A program made the translations under genes and the position numbers. From NCBI RefSeq assembly GCF_000013625.1, contig NC_009659.1, forward strand, positions 3,100,001 through 3,164,000: a stretch of 64,000 bases of DNA, written 5' to 3'. The notes beneath the pieces are model-generated. The model was not told the origin of the DNA and did no database searches. It was given only the letters and a program-made list of their open reading frames with translations. The DNA is from Janthinobacterium sp. Marseille. Lineage in GTDB: Bacteria; Pseudomonadota; Gammaproteobacteria; Burkholderiales; Burkholderiaceae_D. The first letter of the stretch is position 1. Every line of letters begins with the position of its first letter. Shown here one piece after another: positions 1 to 7,482 of the stretch.

Positions 1-2
1 GC

Positions 3-419
3 CGCAAATGCGATGTGATCCTGCAGATCCTATTCGACGAATCCGCCAACGGACGCTGCTACACCGCCAACCAGTTCGCAGAAGCCTTTGAGGGCAAAGC
101 AGGTCTCGGTGGTGAACGCACGATCCGCGACCGCCTCTCTGCGCTCGCGACACAGGGCTATATCAAGTATTTCCGCAATGCATCGGATTACGGGCTGCAG
201 CCTGCCCGCACCAAGTTCGGCTACCTGTGTGTCGAGGGCATGGTCCTGCGTTCGGTTATTGGCGAGCCTGATCCAAACACCGGCGAACTACCGACGCGCG
301 AGGTCGCAGTACTGCCCACCCATTTCAAATGCCTGCAGTCGGGGGCCGCATTGCCGGTCGAAAACCCCGAAGTGTGGGTTTACCAAGATGACATCAACGA
401 TTCGCAGGAGCCCGCATGA
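3..419 (+). CDS. Partial phage winged-helix-like protein
   Basis: The frame is open to the left edge, so the true start lies outside the window; the first visible start-like codon, GTG at 15, sits in the middle of an apparently continuous domain. The visible 134 residues show a helix-turn-helix-like pattern (alternating short helices, then GYIKYF as a possible wing strand), which suggests DNA binding. The gene overlaps the next one by ATGA, so the two are probably translated together. I do not recognise a specific family. Position just before a resolvase and methylases fits the end of a phage early/middle operon. Confidence 0.6.
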   Translation, partial: RKCDVILQILFDESANGRCYTANQFAEAFEGKAGLGGERTIRDRLSALATQGYIKYFRNASDYGLQPARTKFGYLCVEGMVLRSVIGEPDPNTGELPTREVAVLPTHFKCLQSGAALPVENPEVWVYQDDINDSQEPA

Positions 420-1192
420 ATACGCACAGCCAAGTTGGCAAGACGGTTGCCAACATTCCCCCGATTTTCGGAGACGTTGGCAAGTTGGAAAGCGCCCGCC
501 AACTTCAAGCCCATACAAATCAAGAAGATGCAGCGTTGTCGGCAAATTGGCAAGTTGGCAGTGCTGCCAATTTGCCAACTAGCCCAGACCCGCATGGTTG
601 CTGGGTTTTCGATGATTCTGAAGTTGGCGAAAACTCCCCCTCCTACTACGTAGGAGAGGGAACTGACGTTCCCTCTGACCTACGTGGAGGGTCTTACGGT
701 GGTTCGGATGGAAAAGCGTGCCCGGGTGGTCTGCCCTCAATCCTGGCATTGGATCTGGGCACCACCACCGGCTGGGCACTACGCGGGCGTGACGGCACCA
801 TCTGCAGCAGCAGCGAGGCTTTCAAACCACAGCGCTTTGAAGGCGGCGGCATGCGATATCTGCGCTTCAAACGCTGGCTCACCGAAATCAAGCAATCCTG
901 CGATGGCATCGACGCGGTGTTTTTCGAGGAAGTCCGTCGGCACGCTGGCGTCGACGCTGCCCACGCTTATGGCGGCTTTATGGCCCATCTCACGGCTTGG
1001 TGCGAGCACCACAAGATCCCCTACCAGGGCGTTCCGGTCGGAACGATCAAGAAGCACGCCACCGGCAAGGGCAACGCAAGCAAGGACGAGATGATCGGTG
1101 CAATGCGCCAACGTGGCTTCCAGCCCGGTGATGACAACGAGTCCGACGCGCTGGCAATCCTGCTGTGGGCCATTGAGACACAGGAGGTGTGA
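416..1192 (+). CDS. Phage RuvC-like Holliday junction resolvase with repeat-coded N-terminus
   Basis: The C-terminal part (residues about 108-258) has an RNase H-like fold signature: DLGTTTG at 113-119, an acidic pair in FFEEV at 171-172, a basic ATGKGN loop near 215-220, and ESDALA with D244. These match the catalytic acidic residues expected of RuvC-type crossover junction endonucleases, which cut four-way DNA junctions during phage recombination and packaging. The first about 105 residues have no recognisable domain; they are encoded by a cluster of TTGGCAA repeats and a strong hairpin. No in-frame ATG or GTG lies just before the catalytic domain, so ATG 416 is kept as start. It overlaps the upstream gene by ATGA. 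Confidence 0.75.
   Translation: MNTHSQVGKTVANIPPIFGDVGKLESARQLQAHTNQEDAALSANWQVGSAANLPTSPDPHGCWVFDDSEVGENSPSYYVGEGTDVPSDLRGGSYGGSDGKACPGGLPSILALDLGTTTGWALRGRDGTICSSSEAFKPQRFEGGGMRYLRFKRWLTEIKQSCDGIDAVFFEEVRRHAGVDAAHAYGGFMAHLTAWCEHHKIPYQGVPVGTIKKHATGKGNASKDEMIGAMRQRGFQPGDDNESDALAILLWAIETQEV
430..630. repeat. Cluster of TTGGCAA iteron-like repeats with a large palindrome
   Basis: TTGGCAA or a close variant appears forward at 435, 477, 547, 555 and 623, and inverted at 447, about 498, 565 and 572. At 547-578 two pairs combine into a palindrome: arms 547-561 and 564-578 match at 14 of 15 positions around a 2-nt centre. The repeats lie inside the open reading frame of the resolvase-like gene. Repeats of this density usually bind a sequence-specific protein (repressor, replication initiator or partition factor); which one is unknown. 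Confidence 0.7.
648..685. promoter_or_regulatory. Strong inverted repeat inside the resolvase ORF
   Basis: Bases 655-663 (AGAGGGAAC) pair perfectly with 668-676 around a TGAC loop. The stem is extended by 648-654 (ACGTAGG) pairing with 679-685 (CCTACGT) after a 2-nt bulge, giving 16 base pairs in all. There is no T-run, so it is not an ordinary terminator. It sits just before the conserved resolvase domain and could affect translation, or be a protein binding site. Confidence 0.6.
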
Positions 1193-1193
1193 C

Positions 1194-1406
1194 ATGAAGG
1201 TTCCGACACCACGCTATCAGAGTCCGCTGGGGCGGCTTCAACCAGAGTCGCGCCCCGATCCCGAGCAAGTCAAACGCGAAGGCTGGCGAGACCAACACAT
1301 CCTGGTTGTATCGCCCGAAGACGACCGACTTGATTGGGTAGAACGTGAGCTGCTGCGCCGGATCGGCGATCGCCTGTACGGAGAGAAAGGAGTCCGCCAT
1401 GGCTGA
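1194..1406 (+). CDS. Small phage protein, unknown function
   Basis: A 70-residue protein, highly charged, with no domain I recognise. ATG 1194 follows the resolvase stop by one base, with GGAGG (1183-1187) at good spacing, so the start is well supported. The stop overlaps the next gene's ATG. Its place between the resolvase and a DUF6362-like protein suggests a conserved phage middle operon. Confidence 0.65.
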   Translation: MKVPTPRYQSPLGRLQPESRPDPEQVKREGWRDQHILVVSPEDDRLDWVERELLRRIGDRLYGEKGVRHG

Positions 1407-1803
1407 ATGGACAGTCGAAACCGTCGCGGATCGGTTCATTGAAGCTGCACGTACCGCCCACCGCCTGCCGCCCGTACGGGTGCAAGGCCACTTCAACTGC
1501 TGGCCTACCATCGTTCGCATGCCATGGGAAAACATGGGCGAAGAACCATCGTCACGCTATTACCCGCCAGACCCAGCATCGGTCGAACGGATGTTGGAGA
1601 CCATGCAATGGGTGTTGTGGCTTGAGGAGGAGCAGCGCCATCTGGTCTGGATGCGGGCGCAACGGTACCCGTGGAAGGATATCTGTTGCCGCTTTGCCTG
1701 TGACCGAACGACCGCATGGCGTCGTTGGGAAAAGGCCCTGACAGTCGTCGTCACCCAATTGCAAGCAGTGAGGGAGCACCGAGTGGGTCACAAACTTCGT
1801 TGA
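1399..1803 (+). CDS. DUF6362-like phage protein
   Basis: A 134-residue protein starting at ATG 1399, preceded by AAAGGAG. The C-terminal half has a helix-turn-helix-like stretch (WKDICCRFACDRTTAWRRWE, about residues 94-113), suggesting DNA binding. Similar proteins sit next to terminase or late-gene switches in phages and some resemble late-gene antiterminators; that role is inferred. It overlaps the upstream gene and ends about 375 bases before the methylases. Confidence 0.6.
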   Translation: MAEWTVETVADRFIEAARTAHRLPPVRVQGHFNCWPTIVRMPWENMGEEPSSRYYPPDPASVERMLETMQWVLWLEEEQRHLVWMRAQRYPWKDICCRFACDRTTAWRRWEKALTVVVTQLQAVREHRVGHKLR

Positions 1804-2069
1804 CGTTTCATGCAGTTTCGAGCGCATGTAAAGCCGCTCGTACTCGTGCGTACCGATGCGAACTCCGACCACTTTTAGGCATGCAACATCTGGAGGTTTT
1901 TTCGCTAGTATTACGGCTAATCTTGCGAGCATTGGGTGCGTGCAGGCCACGGAGCGATCTGTGGCCTTCGTCGTTTCTGGCTCGCGATGGCCAGATCGAA
2001 TTGCAACGGGTCCTCCCTGGCCAAAAGCCTATGCGGGGGGCGCGAGCGCGACGCTTTTTTAGCGTCAGG

Positions 2070-2119
2070 GTGCGAACCAAGGTTCGCACGGTTCGCAGTT
2101 CGCACCCCGCCAGTTCGCA
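2070..2119. repeat. TTCGCA repeat cluster upstream of ParB-methylase genes
   Basis: A perfect dyad (GTGCGAACC at 2070-2078 and GGTTCGCAC at 2081-2089) is followed by three more direct copies of TTCGCA, at 2092, 2099 and 2114. All lie within 50 bp. This looks like an array of binding sites, directly before the terminator and start of the first ParB-like methylase. Confidence 0.65.
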
Positions 2120-2127
2120 CTAACCCC

Positions 2128-2159
2128 AAAACCCGCCCACGGCTTCGTCGGCGGGTTTT
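2128..2159 (+). terminator. Intrinsic-terminator-like hairpin T1
   Basis: Arms AAAACCCGCC (2128-2137) and GGCGGGTTTT (2150-2159) pair perfectly. The downstream gene's AGGA ribosome binding site follows 8 bases later. The same arm sequence recurs at 13822-13842 and 27668-27702. Confidence 0.7.
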
Positions 2160-2179
2160 CCATTTTCAGGACATCATCT

Positions 2180-3604
2180 TTGAACACGCTCAACGTCGAG
2201 TACCGCAAGGTCGAGGCGCTGATTCCCTACGCCCGCAATCCGCGCACGCATTCCGATGCGCAGATCGCCAAGATCGCCGCCAGCATCGTCGAATACGGCT
2301 GGACAAACCCGGTTCTGGTTGATGGCGACAACGGCATCATCGCGGGCCACGGTCGTCTGGCTGCTGCTCGCAAGCTCGGGCTGGATCAAGTGCCGGTGAT
2401 CGAACTGGCTCACCTCAGCACCACGCAGAAACGTGCGCTGGTCATCGCCGACAACAGACTGGCGCTTGACGCTGGCTGGGATGAGGAGATGTTGGCGCTC
2501 GAACTGGCGGAGCTTTCGGAAGCAGGTTATGAGCTGTCGCTGACCGGCTTCGAGAACATCGAGATCGACGCGCTGCTGGCTGATGCCACGTCCGATGAAG
2601 CAGAACCGGTGGTACAGGATGAAGCAGACGCCAACGAACCCGATGCAGCAGACAATGTGCCTGCTGCGCCAGTGATCGCAGTGTCGCGCGAAGGCGATGT
2701 CTGGGCCATCGGCTCGCACCGATTGATCTGTGGCGACGCCACCGACCCGGCCGTTGTCGCCACGCTGATGCAGGGTGACACCGCGCAGCTGTGCTTCACT
2801 TCGCCGCCGTATGGCAACCAGCGCGACTACACCTCCGGCGGCATCGCCGATTGGGATGCACTGATGCGCGGTGTGTTCGCGCATCTGCCGATGGCGGGCG
2901 ACGGACAGGTGCTGATCAACCTCGGGCTGATCCACCGCGACAACGAAGTCATCCCCTATTGGGACGGCTGGCTGTCCTGGATGCGGTCACAGGGCTGGCG
3001 GCGCTTTGCCTGGTACGTCTGGGATCAGGGGCCAGGCATGCCAGGCGACTGGCAGGGCCGACTGGCTCCCAGCTTCGAGTTTGTTTTCCACTTCAATCGC
3101 AGCACCCGCAAACCCAACAAGATCGTGCCTTGCAAGCACGCAGGCCAGGAATCACACCTGCGCGCTGACGGGTCGTCTACGGCGATGCGCGGTAAGGATG
3201 GCGAGGTCGGCGGCTGGACACACAAGGGTCAGCCGACGCAGGACACTCGCATCCCCGACTCGGTGATCCGCGTGATGCGCCACAAGGGCAAGATCGGGCA
3301 GGACATCGATCACCCGGCTGTGTTCCCAGTGGCGTTGCCGGAGTTTGCCATCGAGGCTTACACCGAAGCCGGAGACATTGTGTTCGAGCCCTTCGGTGGA
3401 AGCGGTACCACGATGCTGGCCGCGCAGCGCACTGGCCGCCTCTGCCGCAGCATGGAGATCGCGCCGGAGTACGTGGACGTGGCCATCAAGCGCTTTCAGC
3501 AGAACCACCCTGGCGTGCCGGTCACGCTGCTGGCAACAGGTCAATCGTTCGAACAGGTTGCCGCCGAGCGCGCCACAACCGTTGATGATGAGGTGCTGGC
3601 ATGA
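2180..3604 (+). CDS. ParB-like N-terminal domain fused to DNA methyltransferase (SPPY type)
   Basis: A 474-residue fusion. Residues about 5-130 are a ParB/sulfiredoxin-like domain with AGHGRL at 55-60. After an acidic linker comes a DNA methyltransferase with catalytic motif TSPPY at 207-211 and the S-adenosylmethionine loop FGGSGTT near 405-411. Motif IV before motif I indicates the beta arrangement, and SPPY is typical of N4-cytosine enzymes, though adenine specificity cannot be excluded. The start is TTG 2180, set by AGGA at 2168-2171. The stop overlaps the next gene's ATG. Phage methylases of this kind usually protect phage DNA from host restriction; the ParB-like domain probably helps bind DNA. 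Confidence 0.85.
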   Translation: MNTLNVEYRKVEALIPYARNPRTHSDAQIAKIAASIVEYGWTNPVLVDGDNGIIAGHGRLAAARKLGLDQVPVIELAHLSTTQKRALVIADNRLALDAGWDEEMLALELAELSEAGYELSLTGFENIEIDALLADATSDEAEPVVQDEADANEPDAADNVPAAPVIAVSREGDVWAIGSHRLICGDATDPAVVATLMQGDTAQLCFTSPPYGNQRDYTSGGIADWDALMRGVFAHLPMAGDGQVLINLGLIHRDNEVIPYWDGWLSWMRSQGWRRFAWYVWDQGPGMPGDWQGRLAPSFEFVFHFNRSTRKPNKIVPCKHAGQESHLRADGSSTAMRGKDGEVGGWTHKGQPTQDTRIPDSVIRVMRHKGKIGQDIDHPAVFPVALPEFAIEAYTEAGDIVFEPFGGSGTTMLAAQRTGRLCRSMEIAPEYVDVAIKRFQQNHPGVPVTLLATGQSFEQVAAERATTVDDEVLA

Positions 3605-4836
3605 ACTGGTTGGCAGACAAGATCGAACAGTGGCCAACCGCCAAACTGCTGCCCTATGCACGCAATGCGCGGACGCACTCGGATGATCAGGTGGCGCAGA
3701 TCGCCGCATCGATTGCAGAGTTTGGCTTCACCAATCCGATCCTTGCAGGCAGTGACGGCATCATCGTCGCCGGGCATGGCCGCTTGGCGGCTGCGCAGAA
3801 GCTCGGGCTGGAGATCGTGCCCGTGGTCGTACTCGATCACCTGAGCCCAACTCAGCGCCGCGCCTTGGTCATCGCGGACAACCGCATCGCCGAGAACGCA
3901 GGCTGGGATGATGCGATGTTGCGGATCGAGTTGGAGGCGCTGCAGCTGGACGGTTTCGACCTCGACATCACCGGCTTTGACGCCGACGCCCTGGCCGAAC
4001 TGATCGCGGGCGACGAGCCGAACAACGAAGGCCAGACCGATGAGGATGCTGTACCGGATGTTGGCGAGACACCGATCTCGCGTCCGGGCGATGTCTGGAT
4101 CATGGGTCAGCACCGGCTGCTGTGCGGCGACTCGACCGTGGCAAAGAGCTATACCCGGCTGATGCAAGGCGACTTGGCAGACATGGTCTTCACCGACCCG
4201 CCGTACAACGTGAACTACGCCAACAGCGCCAAGGACAAGATGCGCGGAAAGGATCGCGCGATCCTCAACGACAACTTGGGCGATGGCTTCTATGACTTTC
4301 TTCTGGCAGCACTGACGCCCACCGTCACACATTGCCGGGGCGGTATTTACGTAGCGATGTCATCCAGCGAACTGGATGTGCTGCAGGCGGCCTTCCGCGC
4401 CGCTGGTGGCAAGTGGTCGACGTTCATCATCTGGGCCAAGAACACTTTCACGCTCGGCCGCGCCGACTACCAGCGCCAGTACGAACCAATCCTGTACGGA
4501 TGGCCCGAGGGTGCGCAACGTCACTGGTGTGGTGACCGTGATCAGGGCGATGTGTGGGCGATCAAGAAGCCGCAGAAGAACGACTTGCACCCGACGATGA
4601 AGCCAGTGGAGCTGGTGGAGCGGGCGATCCGCAATTCGAGCCGCCCGGGTAACGTGGTGCTCGATCCGTTCGGCGGTTCTGGCACGACGCTGATCGCAGC
4701 GGAGAAGTCAGGTCGCGTCGCGCGGCTGATCGAACTCGATCCGAAGTACGTGGATGTGATCGTGCGCCGGTGGGAGGACTTCACCGGCCAGACGGCTATC
4801 CGCGAGGCGGCAGACCAGGAAGTGTGCGCCAGTTGA
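3601..4836 (+). CDS. ParB-like N-terminal domain fused to DNA methyltransferase (DPPY type)
   Basis: A 411-residue paralogue in organisation of the preceding gene: ParB-like domain at about residues 10-130 (AGHGRL at 57-62), then a methyltransferase with TDPPYNV at 198-204 and LDPFGGSGTT at 354-363. DPPY is typical of N6-adenine methylases. ATG 3601 overlaps the upstream stop (ATGA), so the pair is translationally coupled. The N-terminal halves of the two proteins are clearly similar (ARNxRTHSD, GxTNPxL, ALVIADNR) while the catalytic motifs differ, so the pair may modify two different bases or sites. The 3' end overlaps the converging gene by about 40 bases. Confidence 0.88.
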   Translation: MNWLADKIEQWPTAKLLPYARNARTHSDDQVAQIAASIAEFGFTNPILAGSDGIIVAGHGRLAAAQKLGLEIVPVVVLDHLSPTQRRALVIADNRIAENAGWDDAMLRIELEALQLDGFDLDITGFDADALAELIAGDEPNNEGQTDEDAVPDVGETPISRPGDVWIMGQHRLLCGDSTVAKSYTRLMQGDLADMVFTDPPYNVNYANSAKDKMRGKDRAILNDNLGDGFYDFLLAALTPTVTHCRGGIYVAMSSSELDVLQAAFRAAGGKWSTFIIWAKNTFTLGRADYQRQYEPILYGWPEGAQRHWCGDRDQGDVWAIKKPQKNDLHPTMKPVELVERAIRNSSRPGNVVLDPFGGSGTTLIAAEKSGRVARLIELDPKYVDVIVRRWEDFTGQTAIREAADQEVCAS

Positions 4837-5020
4837 ATGGCTGGCCGGGCTGCTTGGTCTCTTCTTCCTCGGCGATACGCCGCAGGATTTGCATAGTGGT
4901 GAGATCGCGCGGCAGTGCCATGCACATGATGCGCACGGCCTGCTCGATGGAAATGTCGGGACGCCGGTTGGCAATCAGCCAACGCAGCGCATGCTCCCGT
5001 TCGGCGGCAGGTGTTTTCAT
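4796..5020 (-). CDS. Small phage accessory protein, unknown function
   Basis: A 74-residue protein (start ATG 5020, overlapping the stop of the upstream gene as ATGA). The sequence is mostly helical (ALRWLIANRRPDISIEQAVR) and I do not recognise a family. It is the last gene of a short leftward operon and its end overlaps the 3' end of the convergent methylase gene. Shared start overlap with its neighbour suggests co-translation. Confidence 0.6.
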   Translation of the reverse strand: MKTPAAEREHALRWLIANRRPDISIEQAVRIMCMALPRDLTTMQILRRIAEEEETKQPGQPFNWRTLPGLPPRG

Positions 5021-5382
5021 CAGGCTGCCAACTCTTCGCAGATCTCGCAGTGGATCACAAAGCCCGTCAGGTAAGGCATGCCGCGCGGGATGCCGTGCTG
5101 CTTGCTGGTCTGGCGGCCAATCGTCCAGCCCATCCAGCGTTGGGTGGCGGCGTTGATCGCATCCTGCAAGGCTTGGCCTTGGTACAAACCGTTCTGGACG
5201 TCGTCGGCAAAGTGGCGTCCGTGGCGGCTGTCGAGGAAGATTCGCACCGACTCGAGGGGCTGGTGAGTGGCGTCCGAGATGGCGGTCATGGTCAAGGGCC
5301 ATGCGGCTTCCGCGTGCTCGTTCATCGTGCCCCAAAAGCCCCAGGCTTCGTTCTGGGTGGCGGGGATCTGATTGGTGGTCAT
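5020..5382 (-). CDS. Phage accessory protein, unknown function
   Basis: A 120-residue protein starting at ATG 5382, preceded by GAAGGAG at good spacing and, 41 nt upstream, by a copy of the 28-bp leader element (5424-5451). The sequence contains tryptophans and a C-terminal HCEICEEL cysteine pair (about residues 111-118), a possible metal site. No family recognised. It is coupled to the 74-residue downstream gene. Confidence 0.65.
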   Translation of the reverse strand: MTTNQIPATQNEAWGFWGTMNEHAEAAWPLTMTAISDATHQPLESVRIFLDSRHGRHFADDVQNGLYQGQALQDAINAATQRWMGWTIGRQTSKQHGIPRGMPYLTGFVIHCEICEELAA

Positions 5383-5423
5383 GGTGGCTGCTCCTTCGGG
5401 TTGATCGTTGCGACCCCTGTAGT

Positions 5424-5451
5424 AACGCGCTGTTCGATTGAGAAGCCAAGC
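5424..5451 (-). promoter_or_regulatory. 28-bp leader element, copy A
   Basis: Read on the minus strand: GCTTGGCTTC, six variable bases, then GAACAGCGCGTT. It ends 41 nt before the start of the 120-residue gene. The first half also pairs with a GAAGCCA just upstream, forming a hairpin. Four other copies lie at 5887, 6562, 6854 and 28986. Confidence 0.75.
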
Positions 5452-5482
5452 TGTTCCTGGCTTCTTTCTCCATCAAATTCGA

Positions 5483-5842
5483 TCACCCGAGACGGGCTAC
5501 GTAGCGGGCGTAATCACCGCCCTCGGGATTGACGTAGAGATAGGGTCGTCCAGGAGCAGTGACCTCGACGCAAAGGTAGCCGTCGCCAGTGCCGCCACCC
5601 TTGCCACGCAGCCAGTCGCGCGACACCAGCAGGCTGCGCCCAAAGGCGTCGAATTCGGCAGGGGTCAGTTCCCTGGTCTCGGTGACGTAGACCTTGTGCT
5701 GGTCGCGACCGCCCAGTTCGTCGAGGTCGGCAGGTTTGCGTGCAAACGGCAGGCGGATGCTCAATTCTTCGACCTGGAGGCTCTGGCCTCCAAACTGCAG
5801 GGTACGTTGGGTGCGTTCGATGGTGATGGTCATGGTGCTCAT
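5483..5842 (-). CDS. Phage accessory protein, unknown function
   Basis: A 119-residue protein starting at ATG 5842 with AGGAG upstream. It has alternating strand-like segments (MTITIERTQRTLQF, GYLCVEVTAPGRPYLYVN) suggesting a small beta-rich domain. No family recognised. It stands alone between leader copies A and B and is probably transcribed as its own unit or with the flanking leftward genes. Confidence 0.65.
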   Translation of the reverse strand: MSTMTITIERTQRTLQFGGQSLQVEELSIRLPFARKPADLDELGGRDQHKVYVTETRELTPAEFDAFGRSLLVSRDWLRGKGGGTGDGYLCVEVTAPGRPYLYVNPEGGDYARYVARLG

Positions 5843-5886
5843 GGCGGTTCTCCTGGTGTGGCGTCGTCAATCACGACACCTGTATG

Positions 5887-5914
5887 AACGCGCTGGTGGG
5901 GAGAGAAGCCAAGC
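5887..5914 (-). promoter_or_regulatory. 28-bp leader element, copy B
   Basis: Minus strand: GCTTGGCTTC, six variable bases, then a slightly diverged CACCAGCGCGTT. It ends 44 nt before ATG 5842. Its flanks form a long hairpin (GGGGAGA.. / ..TCTCCCC type arms at about 5898-5935). Confidence 0.7.
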
Positions 5915-5942
5915 TATTCATGGCTCTTCTCCCCATCTTCTT

Positions 5943-6524
5943 TCATGCGATGCGGTAGACCCGCTCGCCGCCCTGTGGCTTGTCCGAGACGATGTTCAGG
6001 CCCAGCTTTTTCTTGAAGGCTCCGGCGAAGGTGCCGCGCACCGTGTGCGCCTGCCAGCCGGTGGCGGTGCAGATCTGGCCGATGGTTGCGCCCTCGGGGC
6101 GTTGCAGCATCCGGATCACTTCGGCCTGCTTGCTGTTGTCGCGGGTGCGCGGCTTGGCCTGCGTTGGCTCTTGTGTCCACGTTGCTTCGGCGGCGGTGAC
6201 GGCGGCTTCCAGTTCGTGATCGCTCCTGTCGGCTAACGCGCCTTCAGCGTTGGCGATGATCTGGTCGAGATGGGCTTCGAATTGACCGACGTTCTTCTTT
6301 TTCAATCCGGGGCGCGGCATGCCCAGGACGTCGTAGCCCTCAGCCGCGACAAACCAGTCGGTGCCGTCGGTGGTGATCAGCGCGCGGTTAAACAAGCCGT
6401 CGAGCACTTTCTTGCGCGCGCCGCCTTTGATGTTGTCAGGGAACCAGTCGATTTTGCCGCTGGTGTGCTCAACAGCGTGGGCCAGGATCGCGTGCTGTGC
6501 CGGGGTCAATTGGGTAGTGGTCAT
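5943..6524 (-). CDS. DUF3489 domain protein
   Basis: A 193-residue protein starting at ATG 6524, preceded by GAAGGAG. The C-terminal about 75 residues (from about 118, RTRDNSKQAEVIRML, then GATIGQICTATGWQAHTVRG) match the DUF3489 pattern, a winged-helix-like DNA-binding fold found in phage and mobile-element proteins. The N-terminal part carries a second helical region that resembles a related winged-helix repeat (LTPAQHAILAHAVEH). Preceded by leader copy C. Likely a DNA-binding accessory protein; its target is unknown. Confidence 0.75.
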   Translation of the reverse strand: MTTTQLTPAQHAILAHAVEHTSGKIDWFPDNIKGGARKKVLDGLFNRALITTDGTDWFVAAEGYDVLGMPRPGLKKKNVGQFEAHLDQIIANAEGALADRSDHELEAAVTAAEATWTQEPTQAKPRTRDNSKQAEVIRMLQRPEGATIGQICTATGWQAHTVRGTFAGAFKKKLGLNIVSDKPQGGERVYRIA

Positions 6525-6561
6525 GTCTTGCTCCTTCGATGTGGTGGACGGTGATGTGATA

Positions 6562-6589
6562 AACGCGCTGTTCCCAAGTGAAGCCAAGC
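6562..6589 (-). promoter_or_regulatory. 28-bp leader element, copy C
   Basis: Minus strand: GCTTGGCTTC, six variable bases, GAACAGCGCGTT; 37 nt before ATG 6524. Here the first arm pairs perfectly (AAGCCAAGC/GCTTGGCTT, 6581-6589 and 6597-6605) to make a 9-bp hairpin. Confidence 0.78.
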
Positions 6590-6618
6590 GCTTTCTGCTT
6601 GGCTTACAGGGTTGGCAA

Positions 6619-6816
6619 TCAGGTGTTGGCCTTTTCCGACTGCGTGGCTTTGCGGCCCTGCTCGACACCGGCGTTGAAGGCTGCTTCGAGCGCATCGCGC
6701 AAGCACCAGACCGCCACGTCGTGGAAATCGAGGCTGTCCGAGCGGCGGGTTTCCAGGGTTTCGATGCCCAGCTTGTTTTGCGCGATCTGGGTCAGGAGTT
6801 GTTCGACCTTGCTCAT
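6619..6816 (-). CDS. DUF6900-like small protein
   Basis: A 65-residue protein starting at ATG 6816 with AAAGGACA upstream. The run LLTQIAQNKLGIETLETR followed by a helical LRDALEAAFNAG matches my memory of DUF6900, small proteins of plasmids and phages. Function unknown. It is the first of the leftward accessory genes and has leader copy D 37 nt upstream. Confidence 0.7.
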   Translation of the reverse strand: MSKVEQLLTQIAQNKLGIETLETRRSDSLDFHDVAVWCLRDALEAAFNAGVEQGRKATQSEKANT

Positions 6817-6853
6817 GTCCGTGTCCTTTCATGGTGTTGATGACGAACGTATG

Positions 6854-6881
6854 AACGCGCTGTTCCACATGGAAGCCAAGC
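6854..6881 (-). promoter_or_regulatory. 28-bp leader element, copy D
   Basis: Minus strand: GCTTGGCTTC, six variable bases, GAACAGCGCGTT; it ends 37 nt before ATG 6816. No clear upstream hairpin partner, so the conserved part is the element itself. It lies in the divergent gap with the terminase genes. Confidence 0.78.
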
Positions 6882-6945
6882 TCAATCTGCATGCGAATTT
6901 GGCAAATGAGCGAACAAATGATTGAAGGTGCCCCGAAGGGGAAAT

Positions 6946-7482
6946 ATGGGTATTTCGATTCGTGCCTACGCACGCCACCGAGGGGTGTCCGATGCGGCGG
7001 TGCGCAAGGCCATCGCTGCGGGACGGATCACGCCGGAGGCAGACGGAACGATTGATGCCGAGCGCGTCGACCGGGAGTGGGCACGCAATTCCGATGCGCC
7101 GCGCAACGGCACGGCCACCCGCGCGGTCAAGGTCGCCGTACCGGAAGCCGGTGGCACCCCGGGGGATGGGCCAGCGGCATTGCCAGCAGGCGGCACGTCC
7201 TTGCTCCAAGCGCGCACGGTCAACGAAGTGGTCAAGGCGCAAACCAACAAGGTGCGCCTGGCCCGTCTCAAAGGCGAACTGGTAGATCGGCCACAGGCCA
7301 TCGCCCATGTTTTCAAGCTGGCGCGCTCCGAACGCGATGCCTGGCTCAACTGGCCCGCACGCATCTCGGCACAGATGGCAGCCAAGCTCGGCGTCGATCC
7401 CCACACGATGCACATCGCCTTGGAGGCGGCGGTGCGTGAGCACCTGCAGGAGCTGGGCGAGATGCGCCCGAGGGTGGATTGA
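6946..7482 (+). CDS. Terminase small subunit (Nu1-like)
   Basis: A 178-residue protein. The N-terminus (ISIRAYARHRGVSDAAVRKA, residues 3-22) is a helix-turn-helix as in lambda Nu1-type small terminases, which bind the cos/pac region. The middle is a linker and residues about 90-178 are helical and charged, consistent with oligomerisation and contact with the large subunit. ATG 6946 is preferred over the in-frame TTG 6922 because of GAAGGGG just upstream. It overlaps the large subunit gene and opens the long rightward packaging and structural operon. Confidence 0.75.
   Translation: MGISIRAYARHRGVSDAAVRKAIAAGRITPEADGTIDAERVDREWARNSDAPRNGTATRAVKVAVPEAGGTPGDGPAALPAGGTSLLQARTVNEVVKAQTNKVRLARLKGELVDRPQAIAHVFKLARSERDAWLNWPARISAQMAAKLGVDPHTMHIALEAAVREHLQELGEMRPRVD

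Larger units (their letters stand above)
1804..2179. other. Non-coding region with hairpins and repeats before the methylase genes
   Basis: No convincing gene is present. It holds a hairpin with AGGCCAC/GTGGCCT arms (1944-1950 and 1961-1967), a second with GACGCT/AGCGTC arms around a T5 loop (2050-2066), a TTCGCA repeat cluster (2070-2119) and a terminator (2128-2159). A promoter probably lies here for the two methylase genes, but I see no clear -35/-10 pair. Confidence 0.6.
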
